This document shows, in pieces, positions 53,189 through 61,070 of a stretch of 64,000 nucleotides of DNA. The first letter of the stretch is position 1. The number at the start of each line of letters is the position of its first letter. Under the pieces are notes generated by a model, which saw only the letters and a program-made list of their open reading frames with translations, was not told the origin of the DNA and did no database searches. Made by a program: the position numbers and the translations under genes. Origin of the DNA: Contendibacter sp031732755 (GTDB lineage: Bacteria > Pseudomonadota > Gammaproteobacteria > Competibacterales > Competibacteraceae); assembly GCA_031732755.1 (NCBI GenBank), contig JAVMKI010000081.1:1-64000 (forward strand), read 5' to 3'.

Positions 53189-55792
53189 TCAACCATAGCT
53201 GGCCCGATAGAGCTTCAGGAACAGATAGCCGCTGACCGTGACGAACAACGCCAGGGCGACCGCCATGGAAAATACGCCAGATGATCCGTAAGAGGTCAGC
53301 ACCGATTTCATGGGGATGACCATCTCATGCAATACAAACATTGGGAACGCCAGCATCCCGGTCACGGCGGCGAACTGCAGCGCGAATCGGCCAGTACGGC
53401 TCATATGCTCGTACCGCCGCAGCAAGGATTCCATCCAGGCCAATAGCAGCATAACTAGCCCGGTATAAACCAGCCAGCGCCAGATATTGTTGGCCGATAC
53501 CGGCCAGTTGAACCAGTTGCCCGCGTCCGGTTGATGAAGAGACACGATAATGCCGGCCAGCAGAACAAATAAACCAGCCAGATTCAACACATTCAGGGAT
53601 TCGCCTTTGGAAAGCCACCGCTGGATGCTGATGCCAATCGCCATTCCCATCAAGCTCCCCGAGAGCATCTGAAAATAGGCATACTTGGCGGTAAGCAACA
53701 GTTTGGCCAATTCGACCAATCCCTCCGCCTTATCATCGGCAATCTGCTTCATCAAAAGGTAATCAATGGCATAGGAACACATGGACAACACCAGCGCCAG
53801 TAGAACCGGATACTGGCTTTTGGTCAACAGCCAAAAGATGGGATAAAGAGTTGCTGTCACCAGCAGATAATAGGTGAGCACCGAATAGAAAGAGTTGGTG
53901 AAATCCGTGAAGGTCAGCCCTGGATTATTCCGCCATTTGGCCCAGAATATGGCCGCGCCCAACAACAGGATACCGGTCAGCAATAACAGAAAGGTTTTTT
54001 TCAGAATTCCCTTCAGTCGCGTTTCATCGTTGAAAAAAAGTGGAAACAGGGCGTAACCCGCGCCGACCCCATAGATTACGGCGAAGCCCGGCGTACCCAT
54101 GGCAAAAAATGGGGCGAAAGCGGAGGTGATCCAGGCTGAAGTACCCAATAAACGCTCAAAAATTCCTTGATGCCAATGCGCGATGATGACCGACATGACC
54201 ATCAATCCACGCACCACGTTGATCGCCATGCTGTTGCGCATACCAGGACCGCGCACCCGGTGCTTCTGTTGATCGACGCCTTCGGCGGGGTGCATGCGCT
54301 GAGCGATTTCGCGAATACTCAACCCTTGCAGTAACCCTCTGGAAATATCCGCTGGCACACCCCGGCGTTCCATTTCAATCAGCGCTGTCAGCGCCGACAG
54401 GGAATCACCGCCCATGTCGTAGAAATTGTCCTCCACGCCGATATGCTCGGTTTCCAGCACACTTTGCCAGATCGACAAGATCGTCCGCTCATCGTCCGAC
54501 AGGTCCGCAATGATCACCGGCTGGGTCACGCTGGTGGTTTCAGGGCCTGCCGCCTTGATCTGTTCCTCATACCGTTGCGCCAGCGCCTTGCGCCGCACCT
54601 TGTTCGTGTCAGTGACGGGAAAAGCGTCCAGAGTCAGCCGTTTAATCACCCGCTTATTGTTAATCCCGAAGGCCAGCAGCATCTCGCTGGCGGCGTTCAT
54701 CAACGCCGTCTCATCAATACTCTGATGACGGAGCGTGGTAATCAGCACCGCATGGCCAGTCAGCGAGTCGTTGACCGCTGCCACGGCGAGACCTTCGCTG
54801 AGACTCAGCCGGTCGCGCAAATCGCGTTCCAGCGCATCCGGCGACAGTTTGACGCCACCGCAGTTGATCAGATCGTCCGCCCGACCTTCATAATAAAGAT
54901 AACCCTGGTCCAGACGACCCAGATCACTGGTCCGCAGCCAACCCTGATCATCCACGTTGGTGACGTATTCACCGTTCTTCAGTAATTGTCGGGCCACATG
55001 TGGACCCCGGATACAAATTCGGCCTTCGTCAGAGATCCGAACTTCCGTCTGGCCATACACCCGACCCACCGATTCCAGTAGGTCGCCATGGGTCTGGTCA
55101 ACTCTCAGGAAAGTCGTCCGCGATGCCTCGGTCAATCCATAATGTTGCGCAATGATGGCATTGGGAAAAAGAGACTTCAGTTGTTCCTTCTCACCCCGGC
55201 TCATGTATTGACTGCCGATCTCGATCCATTTCAGGCTCGCGGTTTCAGGGCCAAACAGACGTTTATTTTCCAAAAGAATACGCCAGAGGCTGGGCACCGC
55301 CGATACGGCGTTAATTTCACCGGATTGCAATAGCTCTCTGATTTCCAGCGGATCAAAACCATGGGGCGGTAAAAAGCTGGCGCCACCCGCCGCCGCCACG
55401 GCGCGAAACCGCCCGAGACCAAAGGAGAAATTCGCCGGCACCCCGACATATTCCCGGATGGTGCTGTCAACCTCCATCACCTGATTGAGTCGCTCCGTGA
55501 CATCGGAGAGCGCCCGGTGAGTCAGTAAAACTCCCTTGGGCTCACTCTCGGTACCTGAGGTGAAAGCGATTTGGGCCAACGCGTCGTCACGGGGGAAAAC
55601 ATAAATCTCCTTGAACCAGCCCTTTGCATCGTCCGGCTCCACCACACGGGTCACGCCGGTCTGCTGGATTCTGCTATCATCGGCATGGCGCAATAGAACC
55701 ACCATCTGTTGGTTCCGATAACATTTGAAAAGCGTTTGCACATAGGAAATGGAATTCCTGGACACCACACCGACGATCTGTTGATGGCTCAT
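53189..55792 (-). CDS. adenylation domain - carrier domain - acyltransferase-3 fusion
   Basis: 867 residues from ATG 55792 (AGGGA 7 bases upstream). Residues 1-410: AMP-forming ligase, short at the N-terminus, with core motifs AFTSGTESEPKGVLLTH, IAQHYGLTEASRTTF, WLRTSDLGRLDQGYLYYEGRADD, GGVKLSPDALE and TDTNKVRRKAL (A10 lysine about 398). Residues 435-500: carrier domain with EDNFYDMGGDSLSALTAL, Ser464 being the phosphopantetheine site. Residues 520-867: acyltransferase-3 (OafA-like) membrane domain, INVVRGLMVMSVIIAHWHQG (His in the expected place) and about ten hydrophobic segments. Inference: the protein activates an acyl or amino acid, holds it as thioester on its own carrier, and hands it to the membrane domain for transfer to a glycan. 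Base composition is a little lower in GC than neighbours, suggesting transfer. The substrate is unknown. Confidence 0.88.
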   Translation of the reverse strand: MSHQQIVGVVSRNSISYVQTLFKCYRNQQMVVLLRHADDSRIQQTGVTRVVEPDDAKGWFKEIYVFPRDDALAQIAFTSGTESEPKGVLLTHRALSDVTERLNQVMEVDSTIREYVGVPANFSFGLGRFRAVAAAGGASFLPPHGFDPLEIRELLQSGEINAVSAVPSLWRILLENKRLFGPETASLKWIEIGSQYMSRGEKEQLKSLFPNAIIAQHYGLTEASRTTFLRVDQTHGDLLESVGRVYGQTEVRISDEGRICIRGPHVARQLLKNGEYVTNVDDQGWLRTSDLGRLDQGYLYYEGRADDLINCGGVKLSPDALERDLRDRLSLSEGLAVAAVNDSLTGHAVLITTLRHQSIDETALMNAASEMLLAFGINNKRVIKRLTLDAFPVTDTNKVRRKALAQRYEEQIKAAGPETTSVTQPVIIADLSDDERTILSIWQSVLETEHIGVEDNFYDMGGDSLSALTALIEMERRGVPADISRGLLQGLSIREIAQRMHPAEGVDQQKHRVRGPGMRNSMAINVVRGLMVMSVIIAHWHQGIFERLLGTSAWITSAFAPFFAMGTPGFAVIYGVGAGYALFPLFFNDETRLKGILKKTFLLLLTGILLLGAAIFWAKWRNNPGLTFTDFTNSFYSVLTYYLLVTATLYPIFWLLTKSQYPVLLALVLSMCSYAIDYLLMKQIADDKAEGLVELAKLLLTAKYAYFQMLSGSLMGMAIGISIQRWLSKGESLNVLNLAGLFVLLAGIIVSLHQPDAGNWFNWPVSANNIWRWLVYTGLVMLLLAWMESLLRRYEHMSRTGRFALQFAAVTGMLAFPMFVLHEMVIPMKSVLTSYGSSGVFSMAVALALFVTVSGYLFLKLYRASYG

Positions 55793-55880
55793 GAGCATTT
55801 CCCTGATTAACCGGTATTGCAAAGGTGTCTTAAATAAAGGTGTGGCTTCGCGTTAAACCCGCCTGAGAACCCTGGCAATT

Positions 55881-56732
55881 ATGGCATACATTAAACCTGG
55901 CTTCTTCGGGCGGATGTCTCGCCGGCTCCGACCCAAGGGGAGAATATGGACGTGGGCCATGCCGCTGACGTTGCTGGGCGTAGCGGTGGGGGTGGGCGCT
56001 ATTTATCTCCGTCTGCCTGTGACGGATGCCTGGGAGCCAGCTATCGCCGCCTTCGAAGCACAAGACCGCCAACAGCCACCCCTTCCTGGCCAGGTGGTGT
56101 TCGTCGGTGGCTCCAGCATCCGGTTCTGGGACCATCTGGCTGCCGACATGGCGCCGATTCCGGTGCTAAACCGGGGTTTCGGCGGCGCGCGGTTGCGCGA
56201 TGTGCCGCACTATGTCGACCGGGTGATTCTCCCCTATCGACCCCAAGCGGTGGTGCTTTATGCCGGCGAAAACGATCTGGGTGCCTGGTGGGCTTGGCCG
56301 GGCCTGATCGTGGACCGGTTTCAGCACTTGGTCGAACGCCTGCGCCAAAGCGATCCAAAACTGCCGATCCTGATGCTGGCCATCAAGCCTTCACCCTACT
56401 TTGCCGCCCGGCTGGAGCGACAGCGGGAAGCCAACCGGCGACTGCGCGCCTATTGTGAAGCCACGCCGGGACTGTTCTTCATCGACGTAGCCAGCCCCCT
56501 GCTCGATGCCCAGGGGCGTCCCCGGCCCGAACTGTATCGGGACGGGCTGCACCTCAATGCCGCTGGCTACGCGTTGTGGCGGGAGCGGGTCCGACCGGTT
56601 TTGCTGACCGTGCTGGGCCTCAGCTCAAAATCCGCCGGAAGCGATACAACGGCGCCGGCGCTTCGGCCACCGGCGCTGTCTCCAGCGTCTGCTCCCGGCC
56701 AGAATGCAGATAGCCCTCCGCCCAGCCGGTGA
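55881..56732 (+). CDS. SGNH/GDSL-family hydrolase
   Basis: 283 residues with an N-terminal membrane anchor or signal (WTWAMPLTLLGVAVGVGAIYL). Blocks of the SGNH fold: VVFVGGSSIRFWDHL (nucleophile Ser), NRGFGGARLRDV (Gly), VVLYAGENDLGAW (Asn) and ELYRDGLHLNAAGYALW (Asp-His). Probably a periplasmic esterase removing or moving acyl groups on the polysaccharide. The last 37 residues (after VLGLSSK) are Pro/Ala/Ser-rich and are read antisense to the 3' end of the polymerase gene, so the original stop was probably lost. An internal ATG (residue 12) is a possible alternative start. Confidence 0.85.
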   Translation: MAYIKPGFFGRMSRRLRPKGRIWTWAMPLTLLGVAVGVGAIYLRLPVTDAWEPAIAAFEAQDRQQPPLPGQVVFVGGSSIRFWDHLAADMAPIPVLNRGFGGARLRDVPHYVDRVILPYRPQAVVLYAGENDLGAWWAWPGLIVDRFQHLVERLRQSDPKLPILMLAIKPSPYFAARLERQREANRRLRAYCEATPGLFFIDVASPLLDAQGRPRPELYRDGLHLNAAGYALWRERVRPVLLTVLGLSSKSAGSDTTAPALRPPALSPASAPGQNADSPPPSR

Positions 56733-58008
56733 CCAGGAACAGTAACGCCACGGTTTGGTTGCCCATGTACACCGTGGCCACGGAAATCAGGTAACAGACA
56801 TAGACGCCGGCCAGGGTGAAGGCCAGCGAACTGCCCAGCGGTTGCGGATTAGGTTGACTCATGGCGTGGCGGATCAGCCGCACGATCATCCCCAGCAGAA
56901 TCGTCAGGAACAGGGCCAGGGCGATTTGGCCGTGCATCAGAAACAGCAGCAGGTAGTAATTATCGATGGAAGGCTGGCCCGGCACCTTGGGCCATTTGGT
57001 CAGGCCCCAACCCCAGGTAGCCTGTTCCTTGGCGATATCCATGTAATTGGTGATCAGTTCCAGGCGATAGGCGGCGGTTTCCTGGTTTTCGGTCTTGGCG
57101 TTTTGCCGGCCCACTCCGGCCCATTGCAGGAAACCGATGAAGATCGGCAGGCAGATGCCGAACAGGAAGACCAGCAGGATGCCGACCCCAATCCAGCGAT
57201 TGCGCATCCGCCCGATGAACACCACCACCGCCGCGATGACGCCGGCCACCCATGGCCCCTTGACCAACGTGATGAGCGCGCCGCCCAGCATTCCCAGGGT
57301 ATACATTTGCGCCTCGGTCAGCTTGGGCCAGGGCAGCCACTTGAACCAGGGGTGGCGCGGCTCGGTCCAGGCACCGCTCCATTCCAGCCAGCGTTGGATT
57401 CGGTAACCGGTCACCATCATGATCCCGGCCAGGATGGCGTGACCGTAGGGACCGGCGGTGCGCGCCAGACCCCAACGGAAGGTGATGATCCAGCCCAAGC
57501 CCTGCCCCGGAAAGAAGGGACCGAAGATTTTCTGCCAGGGGTTGACCCCGAAGCGCGATTCGTACAGACAGATGATGGCGACGATGAACAGACAAACCAC
57601 GATTTTCTTGGCGAAGGCGACTCGCCCACCCAGTGGTTCCACCAGGCTCTTGGCCAGCACGTAGGGGATGACCACCGAGGTCAGCATGGCGAACATCAGG
57701 TTTTGAGCATCGTTGTAGCCCGATGCTCGATATTCCGAATAGGCGATTACCCCAGCGAGGCCGTACACCACCAAGTCGAAGGGGGTAAATCGGTAGCCGG
57801 GCGACCCGCGCACGAGAAAGACGATGAATACCGCCAACACCGCTGCCTGGTTGGCGGTCGGATCGGGCAAACCCGGCGCGACCCAACGGTAATAATCCGG
57901 GAACAGCAGCAACGCGGGCAGATAGACGTTGAAAAAGGCGAACTGGGGCGAGCGAACCAGCGCGAAGTAAACCGCGAACAGGGCTGGAATCAGGGCGAGA
58001 ATCGCCAT
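56620..58008 (-). CDS. O-antigen ligase/polymerase-like membrane protein (Wzy candidate)
   Basis: 462 residues, about 11 hydrophobic segments. The large periplasmic loop between segments carries GRQNAKTENQETAAYRLELITNYMDIAKEQATWGWGLTKWP, like the Wzy_C region of polymerases/ligases. Segment examples: VVIPYVLAKSL, IVVCLFIVAIICLYESRFGVNPW, WVAGVIAAVVVFIG. As the only such protein in the locus it is the likely repeat-unit polymerase. Its last 113 bases overlap, convergently, the SGNH hydrolase gene. Confidence 0.82.
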   Translation of the reverse strand: MAILALIPALFAVYFALVRSPQFAFFNVYLPALLLFPDYYRWVAPGLPDPTANQAAVLAVFIVFLVRGSPGYRFTPFDLVVYGLAGVIAYSEYRASGYNDAQNLMFAMLTSVVIPYVLAKSLVEPLGGRVAFAKKIVVCLFIVAIICLYESRFGVNPWQKIFGPFFPGQGLGWIITFRWGLARTAGPYGHAILAGIMMVTGYRIQRWLEWSGAWTEPRHPWFKWLPWPKLTEAQMYTLGMLGGALITLVKGPWVAGVIAAVVVFIGRMRNRWIGVGILLVFLFGICLPIFIGFLQWAGVGRQNAKTENQETAAYRLELITNYMDIAKEQATWGWGLTKWPKVPGQPSIDNYYLLLFLMHGQIALALFLTILLGMIVRLIRHAMSQPNPQPLGSSLAFTLAGVYVCYLISVATVYMGNQTVALLFLVTGWAEGYLHSGREQTLETAPVAEAPAPLYRFRRILS

Positions 58009-58100
58009 GGCGCACGTCGGGTCTCAAAAGAAAGCCTGTACAAAAATGCAAGCGACTGATTGTGCAAGTGGGCTTGCTCGTGACTTAGGGTCAATCATCG

Positions 58101-58298
58101 CTACTCTTTCGGCGCCTCACGCTCCGCGCGCCAATCCGATGCTTCCGCTTTGGCCGGTTCTGATTCGTCATCAGACTCCTCATCTTCCTGACAGATTTGG
58201 TCACCCTTGGCAGTTTTCACATAATCGCATTCCCGGTGCCCGCAGCCGGCTGTACTGACCAAAATCGCGATTGCCGCCAGCGCAATCCGGTATTGCAT
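58101..58298 (-). CDS. small putative lipoprotein
   Basis: 65 residues: a signal-like start (MQYRIALAAIAILVSTAGC), a Cys at 19 that could be lipidated although the box STAGC is a loose match, two further Cys (ECDYVK, QICQED) and a very acidic tail (EDEESDDESEP). ATG 58298 has GGGA nearby upstream. No known family recognised. It sits between the polymerase and an acyltransferase gene, same strand, and may be a minor envelope component. Confidence 0.55.
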   Translation of the reverse strand: MQYRIALAAIAILVSTAGCGHRECDYVKTAKGDQICQEDEESDDESEPAKAEASDWRAEREAPKE

Positions 58299-58349
58299 GA
58301 TGATCCCGCCTTGCCGAAAGATAACCACCGTCGCGAGAGGCGCGCGCTA

Positions 58350-58940
58350 TCAACCCGCCATTTTCGACCATGGTCGGGCCGGCACGCCGACCACCACCGC
58401 GCCCGGCGCGACATCGCGAGTCACGACCGCATTGGCGCCAATCACCGCGCCATCGCCGATGGTGACGCCGGGCAGCACCATCACTCCCCGCCCGATCCAC
58501 ACGTTGCGCCCGACCCGGATCGGCGCGGCGTCATGGCCGGAATAGCGAATGGCCTGATCGCCGCCGAAGCGGTGGTTGGCATCGCGCAAGCTGGCGTATT
58601 CGCCGATCATCGTACCGGCGCCAATCTGGATTTCCTGAAACGCCACGACATGGACACCCCGCGACATCACCACGTCATCGCTGATCACGATCCGGCCCGG
58701 TGCCTGGGTCTCCAGATACAGGTCGGGATAGAGAAACAGGTTTCGGCCCAACTCGACGCCGCCGGTTCCGCGCACCTCCGCCACGCCCAGGATCACCACC
58801 GACGGGTCCACCGGTCCGGTGATGCTGGCGCGCAACCGGGCGTGCGCCCACACCCGCCGCCCGGCTTCGCCCACGGTCGCCGCCAGCCTGGCCAGCGGCG
58901 TCAGGACTCCCACCAAAAACCGTTTCGCCTGTCCGCTCAT
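58350..58940 (-). CDS. hexapeptide-repeat acyltransferase (WcaF/maltose acetyltransferase-like)
   Basis: 196 residues. Beta-helix repeats: VELGRNLFLYPDLYLETQAPGRIVISDDVVMSRGVHVVAF and IRVGRNVWIGRGVMVLPGVTIGDGAVIGANAVVTRDVAPGAVVVGVPARPW. A catalytic-type His lies in LRDANHRFGG. Likely an O-acetyltransferase acting on a sugar of the polymer; third such enzyme in the locus. The stop lies 51 bases before the lipoprotein start; the GT2 upstream ends 13 bases away. Confidence 0.86.
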   Translation of the reverse strand: MSGQAKRFLVGVLTPLARLAATVGEAGRRVWAHARLRASITGPVDPSVVILGVAEVRGTGGVELGRNLFLYPDLYLETQAPGRIVISDDVVMSRGVHVVAFQEIQIGAGTMIGEYASLRDANHRFGGDQAIRYSGHDAAPIRVGRNVWIGRGVMVLPGVTIGDGAVIGANAVVTRDVAPGAVVVGVPARPWSKMAG

Positions 58941-58953
58941 CGCCCGCTTCCGC

Positions 58954-59976
58954 TCACTTGTATTCGATCAGACCGCGCCGCCGACCGCGCCAGCGATCCC
59001 GGTAGTAGCCAAGCTGGCCGACCAAGATCGGAATCTGTTGCAGGTGGGAATGAACACCGTACAGGAACCGGGTCAGCGGGTCGCGGCTTTTCCAGCCGAC
59101 TTTGAGCGCGGTGCGCAGCGCCAGCGCCAGCCACCCGCCGATGACCAGCAACGGGATAAGCACCGATCCCAGCAGCGCCCCGCCAACGACCAGCGCCAGC
59201 GTCAGCAGCAACACGCCGCCGCGAATCCAATTACGCCGGGCATCGTCCTCCCATAGTGGGGTCGCGGTGCCGCGAAAGCGCGCCGCCACCTCGGCGTAGG
59301 CGTGGCCGGCCCGCACCGCTCGCCGCCAGTATTGCCGCCAGCGGGTCATCGCCAGGTCGTGGCCGGTCATCGGCCGGTCCACGTGCAAGATGACGTAACC
59401 GCGCGCTCGTAGCCGCTGGCACAGTTCCGGTTCCTCACCGGCGATCAGGCTGGCGTCGAATCCATCCACTTCCATCAAGGCCATGCGGCGTATGAGGGCA
59501 TCGCCGCCGCAGAACTCGGTCATCCCCGGCGGATAAATCCAATCCAGGTCCAGCACCCGGTTGTACAACGATGCTTCGGTATGAATTTCCCGACGGTGAC
59601 CCCAAACCACACCGACCTTTGGGTTCTGGAATTCGGGCAGCGAGTCCACCACGAACCGGGGATGCAGGATCGTGTCGCCGTCCAGGAACAGCACGAACGG
59701 CGCCCGCGCGACCCGCCACCCGGCATTGCGGCCCAGCGCCGCCGAGGGTCGTTCCGGTCGCACCGTCAACACCCGCGCGCCTAGCGCCGTCGCCCGCTCT
59801 GGACTGCCGTCGGTGGACGCGGAATCCACGTAGATCAACTCGACCGGTCCGCCGGGATCGGCCATCCCCCGCACCGATTCCAGACAGCGCACCAGCCGCT
59901 CGCCCTCGTTGCGACCGATGACAACCACTGACAGCACCGGGACCGCGGGCGAGTCCGGCGTTACGAATTCAACCAT
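58954..59976 (-). CDS. family 2 glycosyltransferase, membrane-anchored
   Basis: 340 residues from ATG 59976, with GGAGG 6 bases upstream. GT-A motifs: LSVVVIGRNEGERLVRCLESV, VDSASTDGSPE, GRNAGWRVARAPFVLFLDGDTILHP (DxD), CGGDALIRRMAL and AGEEPELCQRLRARGY. Two C-terminal hydrophobic segments (GGVLLLTLALVVGGALLG, LIPLLVIGGWLALAL) anchor it. Overlaps the GT4 stop by 16 bases. A longer in-frame reading to 60270 is antiphase to the GT4 gene. Confidence 0.88.
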   Translation of the reverse strand: MVEFVTPDSPAVPVLSVVVIGRNEGERLVRCLESVRGMADPGGPVELIYVDSASTDGSPERATALGARVLTVRPERPSAALGRNAGWRVARAPFVLFLDGDTILHPRFVVDSLPEFQNPKVGVVWGHRREIHTEASLYNRVLDLDWIYPPGMTEFCGGDALIRRMALMEVDGFDASLIAGEEPELCQRLRARGYVILHVDRPMTGHDLAMTRWRQYWRRAVRAGHAYAEVAARFRGTATPLWEDDARRNWIRGGVLLLTLALVVGGALLGSVLIPLLVIGGWLALALRTALKVGWKSRDPLTRFLYGVHSHLQQIPILVGQLGYYRDRWRGRRRGLIEYK

Positions 59977-61034
59977 TCTCCACCTCCCTCCGTCAGCAAT
60001 CGTTCGTAATCGGCCAGGCGTTCGGTCTGGGAAAAGCGGGTGGCCAGCGCTCGGTCGCCGCCCGCAACCCAGCGGTTCAGCAATTCCGCGGGCGCTTCGT
60101 GCAATTCCCGCAAGCGGGCCGCCAGCGCCTCGGCGTCCTCCGCCCGGAAGCGTCCGCCCGATACGCCCTCTTCCACCAGCAGCGCCGTCCCACCGCTGTC
60201 GGGAACCAGCACCGGCACCCCCGCCGCCATCGCTTCCAGAATCGCCAGCCCGAACGGCTCGCTCGGACACAGATGCAGCAACAAATCAGCGGCGGCCAGT
60301 TCTTCCGCCACCGCCTCGGTAAAGCCCACGAAAGTGACGTTGGGATGCCGTTCGGCGGCGCGGGCGCGCAGCTTCTCCAAATCCCAACCAGACCCCAGAA
60401 TCCGGAACGACAGCGCGCCCAGCTCCGGATGACAATCCAGCGCATCCAGCAGCAGATCCACCCGCTTGATCGGGTCGATGCGCGACACAATCACGATGTT
60501 GCGCACGCCAGCGGATGTGAAAGGCAACCGGCGCGGCGCGCTTCGCACCCGTTCATCGGTCAGAAAATTCTCGATCACCCAGATTTTGCCAGGGGTGACG
60601 CCATTGGCGATCAGCCGTTCTCGCACGAAACCGGACACCGCCACCAGTTTCACGGCGGTGGGATTGAGCAGGCGCTTGCGGCCATAGCTCAGCCGCTCGT
60701 CGGTCCCACCATGCACCAGATGCAGATGGACCGATGGACGCCGATACCAGACGTTCAGCGCCAGAAAGACCAGCGAATGCGCCACGCCGGTCGCCACGAA
60801 CGCCAGTCGCCGATACCGGGCCAGCCAAGGGCGCAGACGCCGGGCAAATTCACGGGGATGGGTGAACGGCTCACCGGGAATGCCCAGCCGCGCGGCTTCC
60901 GCCAGTGCTGGACCCGGTGGCGCCAGCAACACCGGCGCGAAGCGTTCGCGCAAGCCTTCCAAGGTCGCCAACGCCATCCGTTCGGTGCCGTACAGATTGC
61001 CGCTGTGCAAGGCATAAACCAGGGGAATAGCCAT
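59961..61034 (-). CDS. family 4 glycosyltransferase
   Basis: 357 residues, GT-B fold. Seen: LVYALHSGNLYGTERMALATLEGL, VNLP-like acceptor loop, LVHGGTDERLSYGRKRLL, VAVSGFVRERLIANGV, IVSRIDPIKRVDLLLDAL and LCPSEPFGLAILEAMAAGVPVLVP (E-x7-E). ATG 61034 follows a GTG that is also in frame; GGA 8 bases upstream. It begins 36 bases after the copolymerase gene. Confidence 0.9.
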   Translation of the reverse strand: MAIPLVYALHSGNLYGTERMALATLEGLRERFAPVLLAPPGPALAEAARLGIPGEPFTHPREFARRLRPWLARYRRLAFVATGVAHSLVFLALNVWYRRPSVHLHLVHGGTDERLSYGRKRLLNPTAVKLVAVSGFVRERLIANGVTPGKIWVIENFLTDERVRSAPRRLPFTSAGVRNIVIVSRIDPIKRVDLLLDALDCHPELGALSFRILGSGWDLEKLRARAAERHPNVTFVGFTEAVAEELAAADLLLHLCPSEPFGLAILEAMAAGVPVLVPDSGGTALLVEEGVSGGRFRAEDAEALAARLRELHEAPAELLNRWVAGGDRALATRFSQTERLADYERLLTEGGGEWLNS

Positions 61035-61070
61035 CACGATATTCCGATCTTAGGGTGGGCGTGGTTGCAA

